Source of the DNA: Tetrapyrgos nigripes
Lineage: Eukaryota > Basidiomycota > Agaricomycetes > Agaricales > Campanellaceae
DNA length: 64,000 nt
Direction of reading: 5' to 3'
Assembly: GCA_013368315.1 (NCBI GenBank)
Contig: JAACJM010000068.1
Coordinates: 62,001-126,000 of the forward strand
Part shown: one piece after another, positions 53,452-64,000 of the stretch
Layout: each line of letters starts with the position of its first letter
Position numbering within the stretch: position 1 is the first letter of the stretch
The notes under the pieces: model-generated
Databases searched by the model: none
What the model was told of the DNA's origin: nothing
What the model saw: the letters and a program-made list of their open reading frames with translations, nothing else
Position numbers and translations under genes: made by a program

Positions 53452-54856
53452 TATCCTAAGCAGCCCGCTCAGGGAAGGGAGGGGTAGATTCAGTAGTGAT
53501 GAGCAAAGCAAGAGAAGTTCGTCTGGGGGAGGTTGAGGACCTATTCCCGAAGTGCCCAACTCAAATGGGTTCTCAAAAAATGCTCCCGTGATGTCTCACC
53601 ATCCGAATCACTTCTCGCCCACAGGCACATGATTGGAACCTCCGAAACTGGAATACAATCCTTCGCGGGGTCCTCAAAACTCTGTTAAAACCATATCATC
53701 ATTCATGGGCGCCACTAATGCTCACCTGAGACCTCATTTACGCTTTTCTGATTTCTGGCCAATTGTATGTATGTGAAACATAGAAAATTGAGAGAGTAAA
53801 TTATTCCGCTACGCTGAAGTATTCCTCCGAGAATGGTCACGATCTAATGATGATTCGCCGGAGAAGTCGTGTCAGTGAGAAAGTCTCGGGCAAAAATGGG
53901 GCGACAGCTGTTGGACAGAACCCGAAGTGGTAATCTGTTAAGGCATTCTTTATTTATGGTCAGGCGATTCCAGCTCAATACGGAACTGTGCACTCATCTG
54001 ATAGGGCAACTCGGTCCCGTTAGTACTTTCACCTGCAACTACGGCAACTGAGAAGAGCTCGCTATTGGCATCAAAAATATATAGCGCGCTGCGCTGGACG
54101 AAGTTAGCAATGAAGAGCAAGATGGGATACATCATGGCTGAGCATGCATACAGGAATTTGTTGCGAACTGCTGATAACATGTCACGAAGACTGACTGCGT
54201 TGATCTAGGTGTCCCTAACAGCCAACCCAACGACATCAATATGACCGTTAAAAGAGTCTAAAGCCCGCTGCTGCTGATGAACTTTCAAGACGGAATTTAC
54301 GGCTAAAACACAGCAAAGCGATTTTAATTTTGGAAAGACGGGCTTTGAAAACTAAGCTTTAGAGTTGAGCAGATCCCTAGGCCTGATGAAATCATTTTGT
54401 GAGTAAACGGGCGACAGAAGAGCAGAGGACGTGCTGTACTGCTGGTTGGCACCAGATTGGTGCCCAATGGCCCGGGGTGAGAGTCAATCACGTTCATGAG
54501 AAGTTGAGAACTAGGTCGATATTCGCGTGAATAGCAGTAGAGCGAGTCAGTTGCGTTGCATTGGAAGATATTGAGGTACTGAGCTGTCGTGCAAACAGGG
54601 CTAGAAGAGAGCGGGATTTCGGATGTCTGAACAACGGTTACAGAGTACGCATCATGGTCATTGTCAAGGTGAAGCAATGGAAATTTCGCACGCCTTGTTG
54701 GGCAAAAATTCGTTTGCAAAGGATCCATTGTCCAGTTCGCCATTCGATTACAACGTAAGTACCGTACAAAGCGCTAGCAAAACTACTCAAGGGTACCTGA
54801 CGGGCAACTATGAAACAATTTGACCAGTCATTGCCAATAGCTAGGTTAAGAAATCC
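53452..54856. other. Intergenic stretch with unassigned ORFs
   Basis: I see no gene that I can support in these 1.4 kb. Candidates were minus-strand ORFs at 53950-54180 (76 codons, with a hydrophobic MMYPILLFIANFVQ) and 54324-54743 (139 codons, with SSSPVCTTAQYLNIFQCNAT). Neither has a motif or partner exons. The second could be a genuine lineage-specific protein. Confidence 0.4.
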
Positions 54857-55888
54857 TTAATGTAAATGGGCGGCACTGTCAGGTCCTCTTGGAAATTTCG
54901 ACTCGGTAAATTTCTGCATGACCGCTACAGAAGACAAAAGCTCCAGCGGTTCAACTTCCAACTCCTCGCAGGTATCACTGTACGCACGGTTGACGACCCG
55001 GAAGGCCGACGTGAGAGACCCAGGATAAGGAATGTCAGGATTTCGCCCTTCCTCAACAGCCTGCAAGCGCTCGAGCTCCATCTGCTCCTCGATGGCGACG
55101 CCTAGCTGCCATTTGCGTATCCGGATGTCTATAGGCATGACACCTGAGTCCTTCGTAGTGTGCTGAGACCAACAATCAATGAAGAGAGGTTCAGGGAGGT
55201 TCTCTGGAGTCGGGGCATGCTCGGGATGCTCTTCATCTACGACTGTACCCGCTGAAAAACCGTCCTCAGCTTTTGAGAATCCCTCTAAGAACGCTTGGCG
55301 AGCTTCACACCAGGGACATCCTGGTCTACCACACTTTCGTAGATCCACTCCACGACAGTCAGGTACAAAATTAAGTTTTTCGAGCACGCCTTCGAGGTTT
55401 TGTATGAACTCTGCACCTGTGCAAGGAGAATATAAGATTGATTAATTGACAATCATGCGTTGAGAGTACGTAGACACACCGCTCCGCAGGATCCAATGTT
55501 GACTCCATGTCAGATATCCCTTAGTAGGCAGCACCGATTTCAGGTACTCAAATCGCTGTTGAGTTTCGATAATCTTTTCACCTTGGGTCAAACCGCGGAG
55601 GTGACTGGATTCTTCTTTGTGTCGCTCCAATAACTCTATCTGGGAATTAAATTTATCTGTAGAGTAGGAGGGCAATACGAGTCGCAATATTTCACGTTGC
55701 AGGCGAATAATATGGAGAGTAGCTGCGTGAAGTTACTATTAGACCATAAATTGCAATAAACATTTGCGTAGCTACGTACCAAAGACGGTTATGATAGACA
55801 GTCGTCCAGGGATCTTCGACATATCCTCAAATCTGGGATGAGGAAGAGTTTTCATCAAAGAGCTATAGCCATCTTTGTTTATAGTCAT
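54857..55888 (-). CDS. Hypothetical protein with Cys-rich segment
   Basis: Four exons are likely. The ATG at 55886-55888 opens TINKDGYSSLMKTLPHPRFE, and a GTACGT donor near 55783 follows. Then come RLVLPSYSTDKFNSQIELLE, LRGLTQGEKIIETQQRFEYL, LPTKGYLTWSQHWILRSG, and after an intron near 55420-55478 EFIQNLEGVLEKLNFVPDCR, DLRKCGRPGCPWCEARQAFL and PIDIRIRKWQLGVAIEEQME. The stop is at 54857. The CxxxxxxCGRPGCPWC cluster could bind a metal. I do not recognise the family. The protein looks intact and soluble. Confidence 0.65.
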
Positions 55889-56543
55889 TATAATTGAGAT
55901 GAATCGTAAAGAGAGTCGTGAAGAATTAGAAGTAACTTAGTCTTGAAAGATCGTAGCTCAGCTGTCTTGCAGTCAAGTCTTGGGTATAGAGAGTAAGTAT
56001 TACGAGTGGAGGCTTCTTTATAATTTATAAGGCTTCCACTGTTGTCAAAGAGATTGCAGTCAGGGAATTGCCGAGAAGATACTCTTTTGTTGACCACTTT
56101 CGTGCGTAGCTTCGAATTAAGTTCCGTCCTGATGTTTGGTGAACAATAGTGTTGGAATCGAAACGAACAAAGGAGACCTGCTTGATGGAGGTTATCCTGG
56201 AAACGAGGCAGCTGAGCGGTTAGTTTACAGGCTACATGGAGGTCAAAGTTCATGAAAGACGAATGCGGTTGACCACGCGTGACAGGCTTGTTTTCTTACA
56301 ACCATCATCATCATCATACCTTCCTTTGTCTCCCTACATTCCGGTAACAAACGAAAGTGTATCTGAGCGGGCCCTCCGTATCAAGACAGTATAGCTCTGG
56401 GACTTGAAGTGGGTGCGGGCTATCCTTATTCTGGATTCAAGAGTGGGTATGTAGCTTAGTGTTTTCTATACATGCAAAGTTTGTCCAAGGTGCTTGAATA
56501 TACTTACATACCACAAGGTTCATGCCCGATAAGTTCCAAAATA
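55889..56543. other. Intergenic stretch
   Basis: This is the upstream side of the hypothetical gene and the downstream side of MUS81. The 121-codon minus-strand ORF at 55888-56253 has no motif and ends at the neighbour's start. A short (CAT)n run occurs near 56306-56317. Confidence 0.4.
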
Positions 56544-59024
56544 TCAATCGGACTCGCAGTCGTCTTGCACACTGCCCATAATCACGTTGTAAATCTTCTC
56601 ACTCAACGCCGGTCCTATCCTCCTCCCTGTATTCCCTCCAATATCCTCCAGCATATGCTTCACCTTGAATCCCTTCTTCAAGTGTCTCTCCATCCTCTCC
56701 TGCTCTTCTCCCTCCAGAAACGCAAGATACATCGATCGCATCGTCGGATACCTCTTAACAATCTCACCAGCCTTCTCGGGACTGACGCCAATAACACAAA
56801 GTAACATCCTTGCCCATGTTTCCTGGACGGTGATAAACCCAGATTTGGAGTTGAGGAATTGGAATTGGGTAAAAGCTGTCAGGTAGGACTTGTTGGGCTC
56901 GCGGTGTCGGAGTTTTTTCTGGAATTTGAGAAAGTTGTAGCGTCTGATGTGTTGGGAAGGGATGACATGGAGTTCTTTGCCCTAGAACAGGATATTGTGA
57001 GTTGGGAACGGAAGGAAAAGAAGGTGAGACTTACTTCGTAACGATGTTGGATATGTCGATGCAGAGTCCAATAATAGTTGATTGTGTCTTCAATACTCTT
57101 GGTTTCCTTCACCATAAAGCCATCGATAACCTGGGTTTGCGACAATGCAGTGTCAATTGCCAAGTCGAATCTGTTCTTGTCCTCATATACGCCGTCTGAA
57201 GTAGTCAGAAAGCGAAGACTTGGACCTATTGGCCAAAAACAAACGTACTTTTGTATTCCTCGACGACGTAGAATACCTGTTTGATTGCACTGTTGGCTAA
57301 TCGGAACTAGAATAGCCTTCGGGTCAGCAGATGAAAAGATAACGATATCCACTACCCTCACCTTCTGTTCGTGAAACCGTCCGTCCTTGATACTCCCAAC
57401 CAAATCATCCAACCTCTTCCTCTCAAGGATCACGTCCAGAGTAATCGTGTCATACTCTGTACCATCACAGAAATGGGGCTTTCGCTTCGCAATCCAGCAG
57501 ACGTCGCCCAACTCTAATGCTCGTCGTTCAACATCCACGCCCTTGGCTCTCAAAGCACGAGCAATGCCATCGGGGTTCTCTCTAGCACTCTTTTCTCGAT
57601 TATCGAGCACGAGCACAACGTCGTACTGACTACCAGGGATGACCTTCCCTTTAAAGTCCGCGGGGATCTCGAAGCGGTTTGTCGTCGCATAGGGATCTTC
57701 GATGTCAATGTCCACATCCAGGACCTCGAGAGCATGAGACAAGCGAGGACGTGTTCGGCCGGTATTTCGGGAAGGAGCTGGAGCTGGAGCAGAGGCGGTA
57801 CGTGGCAAAAGAGTATTTGACGCGTTGGAGGCCATTTCTAGGACTGGAGGAGGCATTGTAGGGTTTAGCATTGTATAGGACTGAGCGAGAGGAGCGGGAT
57901 TTCGACTGGTGGATGACCCGGCTTGAGATAAGTTGGCAGGGGGTACGCATGATGTATTGCTGGACGCTGCTGAGGAAGAGGTTAGGTTCGGGCGAGCGAG
58001 CGATTGAGAAGGTTCGGAGATTTTTCGGGATGAGCTCGAGCTGGATGGAAGAACCCAGGTTTTATTGGTGAACAATTGTCGAGATGGATCTAAGCTGCCT
58101 CTCTGACTAAGGCGTTTGTCGAAGGCCGCGCTCTCAGCTGCGAGATCGACAGTGCTCGTTTTGGTTTGGATGATCCAAGTTGATTTGGGGAAATTTTCAG
58201 CAAAGGACCAGGGGGCATAGCCGACAAAACTGTCAAGGCGATTTGGACGACGAGGTGCATGTATGTTGTTACGACTACAGGGGTTATCGGGGTGAAGGGA
58301 AACCGATTTTCGGAAACTCGATTAGGATACCAGGTCCTGAGGCTAACTCGACATCTACAAAAGCTTCTTCAGAGCGTTGAACCCATCGTTCGTCTCCATC
58401 TGCGATAGACATGAGAGAAGTCCCTTCAAATCGGTTAAAGACACGCACCAAGATATGAAAACAAGAAAAGGTCATCTAACGTCGAAAAAGGGCGTGCCAC
58501 TGTTGATTGGGCTTGCGAATGATTGAGACTGGGCGCCTGACTTCCAGAAAAAGAAGATCTGGTGCTATTCAAAGCCGCACTCCCAGGCTGCTGAGAAGAC
58601 GTCGGTAAGGAAGGTGTGCTGGAATCTAGAGTGCTGGTGGATGCGGCGGACGCTGATGATTTCGTACGGTGAGGTGCCTTTGACGTGGTGGTTTTGGACT
58701 TTGAGTTCGCTCCAGAAGGACCTCCTGCACTTGGCAGACCTGCTTCCCTGGCCCGTTTCTCAAGATACGCCACTGTTTTGGGACCGATGTTTGGGACCTT
58801 GGCCGCTTCTGAAGGTGTGGCAAGAATATCGGAATATGCGTAGAGCGAATTTGCAGCTTTGTTGTAAGTCGTGTAGGGTCTGTCGATATCTGGAAAAGTA
58901 GTCCATCTCAGGTAGAGGACGCGAGAACGGCGACAAAATAAGTACCTTTGTCATATTTATCTCGCAGTTCGCAGATCCACTCGTAGAATATCGGATTTGC
59001 ACACTCTCGACGTCGTGGTGGCAT
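56544..59024 (-). CDS. MUS81: MUS81 structure-specific endonuclease subunit
   Basis: MUS81 is the catalytic ERCC4-type nuclease that, with EME1, cuts branched DNA such as flaps, forks and nicked Holliday junctions in the nucleus. The start at 59024 reads PPRRRECANPIFYEWICELR followed by DKYDKG, typical of the family. The N-terminal HhH part includes YLEKRAREAGLPSAGG. The linker is Ser/Pro-rich. The nuclease domain has VVLVLDNREKSARENPDGIA, ALELGDVCWIAKRK and LDVILERKRLDDLVGSIKDG, giving the acidic catalytic set with ERK-x3-D. After introns come DKNRFDLAIDTALSQTQVID, INYYWTLHRHIQHRYE and the C-terminal HhH domain with LCVIGVSPEKAGEIVKRYPT and stop at 56544. All key residues are present. It is divergent from EME1, sharing a 147-bp promoter region. 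Confidence 0.92.
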
Positions 59025-59171
59025 GGCGATGGTTGGGGAGACAAAAACAAATAACTCGGGTCAAAGGAGCGCGAAAAGTAACGCCGGTAACACGAATAGT
59101 CACATCACGTGCAGTGACCTTCCGCGGTGAGACCCGAAACTCCCCCTCTCCTCTCTTTCCTCCTACCAGCG
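59025..59171. promoter_or_regulatory. Shared promoter of MUS81 and EME1
   Basis: Only 147 bp separate the two start codons, so both genes must start transcription from here. The region contains TCACATCACGTGCAGTGA, with a palindromic CACGTG E-box at 59107-59112, and several GGTAACACG-like words. No clear TATA box is seen in either direction. Confidence 0.75.
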
Positions 59172-60994
59172 ATGCCTCTGTCTCGCAGCGATACCATTGA
59201 CCTCGACGACTACGACTTTGACGAAGAAGAATATACACAGTCACAGGCGACACTCCCTCCCTCATCCCAACTAGACGTCATCGAGCTCACCGACTCTGAC
59301 TCTGAAGATGCCATTCAGTCTCAGCCTCCACCCCCTTCTTCCTCGCCACAGTATGGAGTAATTGAGTTATCTTCGGACGAGGAAGATGCGGTCACCCAAA
59401 TGCGTCCTGTCTCTGTGGCATCTACAATTGCCGTGGACGCCGATTCAGACGATGACCTTCCGAGCATGGATCAGGTCCTTAACGAATATAGAAACCGTCC
59501 CGCAGTCCCTCGCCAAACTTCTTTTGGCCAGTCATCCAAACGCCGTTACAGCCAGGGCGCGGCTGATAATCCTTCCGGCTCTGATGATACACCATCTCCT
59601 CCCAAGAAATCGCGTCTTTATTCGACGATCAAGACCTCACCGAGCCCTCCGCCTAAACCCAAAAAGCGTACCAGAAAGACTCCGGAGGAGAAGCAGCGTG
59701 AAAAGGTATGATTCTATTCCTTTCTATTCATACAATATCTCAAGTCCCTTAATTACAGGAAGAAAAAGATGCCGCAAAAGCACGGAAGGAAGCAGACAGA
59801 AAGGCGGAACAGGTTCGGAAAGAGCAGGAGAAGCTCTTAAAGAAGCAACTGAAGGATATTGACAGACTGAAGAAGCAGGAGGAGAAGGACGCGAAGCAAG
59901 CTCAGCGAAAAGCCAACAATCGTCATGCAGACAAGAAGAAAGCCCTTGAAGACATGACCATCGTCCTTTCCAGTACTTTCGGACAACATTTCGTCGAGCT
60001 TCTGAACATAAAGATGCAAGAATTCGGAGCCAGCGTCGAAACTTCGCCTTCTCGCCTCCAAGGATACGATTGTGTCCGTTTTCGTCGACATATTCATCGG
60101 CAATACGATACCAAAGTCCGCGCCTTTGTACCTGTCGACCCTCCCTTTGACAAAGAGGAACCCGCCGTCCTCGTTCGCCTTTCGAAAGAGACTCTCTTTG
60201 ACCTCGTCAGGAACCAGAATCTTCAACAACTCGTCCTTACCCTCAGAGCAGCCTACAACCTTCCCCAAAGCAGTCAGACCCGCATTTTTCTTATGCTTTT
60301 CGGTTTGGAGAAATGGAAGAAATCCGCTCGTCATAAATGGCAAATAATCGAGGACGAATTGGCTGTTTTGCAATTTGACGAGCATACACATCATATCTAC
60401 GTGGAAAGTGACCAGGAGGCTGTTGATAGATTGTACAACGTTGCTGCTGACTACGGTGCGTGTTTTCGTGTTGTTATTTCTTTCCTTGACCTGACCCGTT
60501 AATTTCGTTTGTCAGGTATCAAGGAACAGAAGTAAGTCATTCCAGAATTTTTTCCAACTCATGCTCTTATACATGATTTGTTGCAGACTCGTCGAACGCT
60601 CATACCTCCCATTCTGCCCCAACGTCAAAATTGAAGCGGCCAAAGGCAAGGGCACGTATTGTCAGATGCTTGATCAGGTCCACCGTCTCACCATCTCCGC
60701 CGCCGAGGGTATTGTCGCTGAATTCCCCACTATGAGGGAATTACTGGATAGCTATCACGAGCTTGAGGGCGATCCAAAGGGGCGAGAGAGGTTGTTACAA
60801 GGGTCTGCGGTATGTCCAAGTCTTTCCATTGCTACGTTGTTGGCGTGTCGTGTTCATGGTATTTTCAGGTCAAACAACGTCAAGATGGTCAGGCAAGCGC
60901 AAGGGAGAATCGTAGACTTGGTGACGTGTTGTCGAAGAGAGTGGCTACGGTGATGTATGGAAGTGATCCCAATGAACTGGTTGTAAAAGGATGA
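59172..60994 (+). CDS. EME1: EME1, partner of MUS81
   Basis: EME1 is the non-catalytic ERCC4-like subunit that forms the endonuclease with MUS81. The start at 59172 leads to an acidic N-terminus with SUMO-interaction-like words (DVIELTDSDSED, GVIELSSDEEDAV). A coiled coil follows (KARKEADRKAEQVRKEQEKL). The inactive nuclease-like domain includes DMTIVLSSTFGQHFVELLNI, LFDLVRNQNLQQLVLTLRAA and QTRIFLMLFGLEKWKKSARH. The middle has KGKGTYCQMLDQVHRLTISA and AAEGIVAEFPTMRELLDSYH, and the end ENRRLGDVLSKRVATVMYGS with DPNELVVKG, a tandem-HhH tail. The catalytic ERK-type motif is missing, as expected of EME1. Introns lie near 59706-59759, 60454-60515, 60531-60586 and 60810-60870. Confidence 0.85.
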
Positions 60995-61205
60995 ACTGTT
61001 TTCATACTAGCGTTGTATCTGGTGGCTATTTTGACATGTATTTTTCTCATCTTCGACGATATACTACACTCATACGTATAATCATTCTGTAACAGATACA
61101 TAGTCTGAACACTTCAGATAGAGATTACTATAGTACATTGCAGAAAGCATGCCTAGGCAGCTCCTGAGCGGGCCGGCGATCATCAGTTATGTGTATATGG
61201 AAGGG

Positions 61206-61310
61206 GAAGAGAGAGAGAGAGAGAGAGAGAGAAGTTTATTACACGGCATGGTCCATGAGTTGAACGCCAGTTTCCGGGAGGCACACGCTTAGTAGCGTTC
61301 CCGGGAAGAC
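61206..61310. repeat. GA microsatellite next to a repeat shared with the window end
   Basis: A (GA)n run (about 61209-61232) is followed by AGTTTATTACACGGCATGGT and by GCCAGTTTCCGGGAGGCACA, ending GTTCCCGGG. The same block in the same orientation lies at 63909-63973 (TTTATTACGCGGCATGGTCC, GCCGGTTTCCGGGAGGCACG, CGTTCCCGGGA). These direct repeats flank the F-box gene. In reverse complement the block ends ...TAATAAACTTCTCTCTCTC, as a SINE tail might. Confidence 0.75.
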
Positions 61311-61563
61311 GTCTTGGGGTCAGCGACGGTGCATACTACCATCTTGGTGCTAAAACTTAGAGTAGAAGAATAAAGAGTTCATATTAACAAAACTACGACC
61401 AAGATAGTCAGACAAAAGCATGTTGTATCGAGTAATATATACAATAGATGGTAAAATCCCGATAGCGATTACAAGAATTTACAACGTATGGCAAAACGCC
61501 CAAGAGCCTTTTAATAAGCGAGGGTACCGAGTTAGAGTCTGCCTAGGGGAGACCAAGGGGAGA

Positions 61564-63444
61564 CTATCGATCCCTTGAAGCATACGGGTCAGTTGAGATC
61601 GTATATCGGCACCCGGGACGACTAGCAAGTTTTTTAAACCGACGCATATTTTCCGAGTCCTCATCAATTCCCTCCAGGCGAGAACACTCCAGGTTGAAAT
61701 ACTCCAAAACCTCATAATACCCGTCGTCGTCCAATCGCGACTCCAAGACTTTGCAGGCTGTGCCCAGAGTGCGAGCATCAACATCTTGCGTGCTACAGCC
61801 CACATCCAGATGAACCAAGTTTTCGGGTATTGCCCAATCTTCTGTTGAAGAGCTATCATTCGACTCGGAGTCCAAGGCATCAGGGACGCAAAGGCCCTTC
61901 AGTATGCTGCAGATAAGACCTCCTCCTTCGTACTCATCCGGAGTAACAATGAGACGAAAGGTGAAATGCTCGAGGTTTGGTGTCCATGCCAGGGCATCCC
62001 GTATCTCATCTGGATCCATCTCGACGCCTGAGAGAGAAAGCGTCTCGAGATCGCAGTCGGAACGATGCATCATGAGGTAGAATGCGTGGCCATCCCACGT
62101 TGGATTTCGATAATCCCAAGGAGCCCCATTGTGACACCCCTCAACAACCAAGGAGGACAAGGAAGGAAGCTCCAGGACTTTGAAAAGGTCTACAGTGTTG
62201 CGATTCTCTTCCGAGCTCGTCAAAGTAATGTCCAAATGCGAGAGATTTGGGTACAAACACACCATGCTCTGATTGAATAAGAGGTGCTCGTTATTGGACT
62301 GGTAGGACAGGATTCGGAGTCGCTGTAAATTGTGACAATGGACCAGGGAATGAGCAGAGCGGTAATCGAAGTAGTGGATAGTAAGGGTGGTCAGGATTTC
62401 TGATCGACAGTCTAGGCCTATCACCGATGGTACCATGAGCTGCTGGACAGGAGCAGTGAGCACACAAGAAGCGAAATCCGGCTCCCATCGGAAAACCTGA
62501 GCGCAACGATTGAGCTCCCATACAAAGTCCATGCCAGTCAGGGTATTCTGCAGTCTGGCCTCTTCGGATAGTATAATGGAGAAACTCTCGAGCTGAGGAA
62601 ATACGATCCCGGGCTGAGAGCTTCGGAGAAGTCGTAATGCATTGTCAAGGGGATGGCCATGGAACGTTAAGATACCAGAATCAAGGGCAAGTGCAACGGA
62701 TTGCCACCTCCCTGCTTCTCTCATCAAGAGGGCAAGAACCTCCTTGGAGAGCCTATGAAAGTCCAAGGAGTAGCGTTCAGACCTGTCTGGGCCAAAGGCA
62801 TGAAAATCGATACTCAGTGGTAAGGATTTTGAGAGACGGAGATAGTATTCCACCATCGATAACAAGGGGAGTTCTGGTAGATTGTCGGGCCGGTAGCGAG
62901 TCGCACCAGGATAGAAATTGGTATCATACAAGACGTCCAAGCGAAATTTTATATTCGTCCAGAAATTCGGTCTCCGTAGACAGATATTTCTCCATAAACT
63001 GCACGTCTGAGCGACATTGAGAATGGGCAACGTCACGGAAAGCACCTGCTTAGGTTCCCTTCCATGTTGGGAGAGGATCTGCTTGTGATCGAGCTCTTGG
63101 AAACCAGAGCAGAGGGTGAAGATGAGCTCCAAAATTTCCACGGGGACCTTCCGTATGGGGGAGAGTAATGCAGGCCGAATCGCCTTCACTCGCACCAGTG
63201 CATCCCTTGCTTCTTCCAGGGCGCTCAGTGAGTCACGAAGTCGAGAAATCTCCGTGTCAAACCGATTTATTTCGGTGTCAAGGAGGTCGGTATCGTTATC
63301 CTGGTATATTTGAGACTCATCGTCTTTCGTTGGCCAGTAAAAGCTTCGAAGTTGGTCCAATATCTCGGTCAAGAGGCTGTCGCAGCGGAATTTAGGAAGG
63401 AAGGAGTGACCGCATTGGTCGCAAAGTGATATGGGAGTAGTCAT
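61564..63444 (-). CDS. F-box protein with leucine-rich C-terminal part
   Basis: This intronless ORF of 626 residues resembles the large Agaricomycete families of F-box proteins, thought to select targets for SCF ubiquitin ligases. It starts TTPISLCDQCGHSFLPKFRC, with a CxxC pair. A coiled-coil stretch follows (FDTEISRLRDSLSALEEARD), then the F-box-like SPIRKVPVEILELIFTLCSG. Leucine-rich irregular repeats make up the rest, for example LPELPLLSMVEYYLRLSKSL, SVALALDSGILTFHGHPLDN and ALAWTPNLEHFTFRLIVTPD. The end is EYFNLECSRLEGIDEDSENM followed by RRFKKLASRPGC. It is intact and flanked by direct repeats, and a remnant of a related gene lies at 49.4-49.9 kb. Confidence 0.8.
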   Translation of the reverse strand: MTTPISLCDQCGHSFLPKFRCDSLLTEILDQLRSFYWPTKDDESQIYQDNDTDLLDTEINRFDTEISRLRDSLSALEEARDALVRVKAIRPALLSPIRKVPVEILELIFTLCSGFQELDHKQILSQHGREPKQVLSVTLPILNVAQTCSLWRNICLRRPNFWTNIKFRLDVLYDTNFYPGATRYRPDNLPELPLLSMVEYYLRLSKSLPLSIDFHAFGPDRSERYSLDFHRLSKEVLALLMREAGRWQSVALALDSGILTFHGHPLDNALRLLRSSQPGIVFPQLESFSIILSEEARLQNTLTGMDFVWELNRCAQVFRWEPDFASCVLTAPVQQLMVPSVIGLDCRSEILTTLTIHYFDYRSAHSLVHCHNLQRLRILSYQSNNEHLLFNQSMVCLYPNLSHLDITLTSSEENRNTVDLFKVLELPSLSSLVVEGCHNGAPWDYRNPTWDGHAFYLMMHRSDCDLETLSLSGVEMDPDEIRDALAWTPNLEHFTFRLIVTPDEYEGGGLICSILKGLCVPDALDSESNDSSSTEDWAIPENLVHLDVGCSTQDVDARTLGTACKVLESRLDDDGYYEVLEYFNLECSRLEGIDEDSENMRRFKKLASRPGCRYTISTDPYASRDR

Positions 63445-63644
63445 AAGTGAGCCTAGAAAGCGACGTTTATATCACAGATATGGCCAGAGAAGTCAAATAC
63501 CTGCCGAGGAAAGCCTCTGTTTTATTTTCAAGCTGTTCAACCCAATGAGAAGAAAGAGGAACGATGAGAACGATGAGATTCAGAAGAAGACTGATAGAGT
63601 TACGGGGTCTCGCGCGGTGCTGGTAAGTGCCAGAAATTATGTAT

Positions 63645-63805
63645 ATGTGATAATATTGGTATGAACAAGCTCAACAGCAATGGTAAGTTGAAGAAGCAGC
63701 AAAAAAGGAATGGTTACAAACAAGAATTGAACTCTTGAGGGTCAAAGCAAAAACTTATATAAGCAAGTGAGCGGCTGAAACCACTTCACCAAGAACCTTG
63801 ACTAA
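63645..63805 (-). mobile_element. tRNA-derived SINE, copy 2
   Basis: On the minus strand the sequence reads GTGAAGTGGTTTCAGCCGCT, then AAGAGTTCAATTCTTGTTTG (B-box GTTCAATTC), then the tail AACCATTCC, a T-run, GCTGCTTCTTCAACTTACCA and ATATTATCACATATACATAA. It follows copy 1 (7738-7905) throughout, with scattered substitutions. It lies in the promoter region of the F-box gene, about 200 bp upstream of its start. Confidence 0.78.
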
Positions 63806-63908
63806 GTACGTACACATGATTCCCAAGTCACGAAGTCTAATTTTTGATTTAAAAAAAATTTCCCAGGCATGGCAAGAGAGCCGAGTTACGCGATAGGTAG
63901 GAGGAGTT

Positions 63909-63973
63909 GTTTATTACGCGGCATGGTCCCGTGTGGAACGCCGGTTTCCGGGAGGCACGCGTTCCCGGGACCG
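63909..63973. repeat. Second copy of the repeat at 61236-61310
   Basis: Direct copy of the block beside the GA microsatellite. It contains TTATTACGCGGCATGGTCC, GGTTTCCGGGAGGCACGCG and TTCCCGGGA, and lacks the few extra bases (CTTAGTAG) of the first copy. Confidence 0.75.
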
Positions 63974-64000
63974 TAGGGCAGGTACAGGACGATTCTTGGC

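Overview
The window looks like nuclear DNA of a filamentous basidiomycete, most likely an Agaricomycete. Genes are split by many short (about 45-65 base) GT-AG introns. The gene families fit as well: a DUF6534-type membrane protein, an F-box/LRR protein with a CxxC head, UstYa (DUF3328) proteins, fungal ERCC4 nucleases, and small non-autonomous transposons. I assembled most gene models by hand from exon fragments, reading frames and splice signals, so single exon edges may be off.

Layout. 1-13.9 kb is repeat-rich and gene-poor: a truncated hypothetical gene at the left edge, a hAT-type MITE with an 8-bp target duplication, a UstYa pseudogene, a secreted class-3 lipase between two near-identical inverted repeats, a tRNA-derived SINE and a dispersed 344-bp repeat. 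14.0-19.6 kb holds RPL41 (25 codons), an RRN9-like gene whose 3' end runs into a TA-flanked MITE, an HNH-nuclease-like gene and a partial second copy of the RRN9-like gene. 19.9-29.4 kb is the most interesting part. Two secreted Kex2-type repeat precursors (about 5 and 13 copies of a VPH[V/E]YGPD core) lie there with an N2227/carnosine-N-methyltransferase-like gene and a broken 5' copy of it, a BIM1/X325-like copper protein, two UstYa-like proteins and a single-pass membrane protein. 29.4-41.8 kb has a purine-strand-biased stretch, a small hypothetical protein, an MFS transporter with tandem copies of its first exon, an S/Q-rich protein built from duplicated exon-intron modules, a small secreted cysteine-rich protein and an M20 amidohydrolase. 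42-55.9 kb has a CLF1 pseudogene, a SINE, a CNNM/Mam3-type transporter, an F-box remnant, an epoxide hydrolase, a DUF6534 protein and a hypothetical protein. 56.5-61 kb carries MUS81 and EME1 head to head. The window ends with an F-box protein and a second copy of the tRNA-SINE.

How the genes may work together. The 19.9-29.4 kb block reads as a dikaritin-like RiPP locus. The precursors enter the secretory pathway by an N-terminal signal, and Kex2 cuts after each KR to release Tyr- and His-containing 14-residue peptides. UstYa-type oxidases could crosslink them. The membrane-anchored N2227 protein, related to histidine N-methyltransferases, could methylate the invariant core His. The precursor and the methyltransferase are divergently arranged and were duplicated together, which supports a functional link. 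The product and chemistry are inferred. MUS81 and EME1, the two subunits of one structure-specific endonuclease, share a promoter of about 147 bp.
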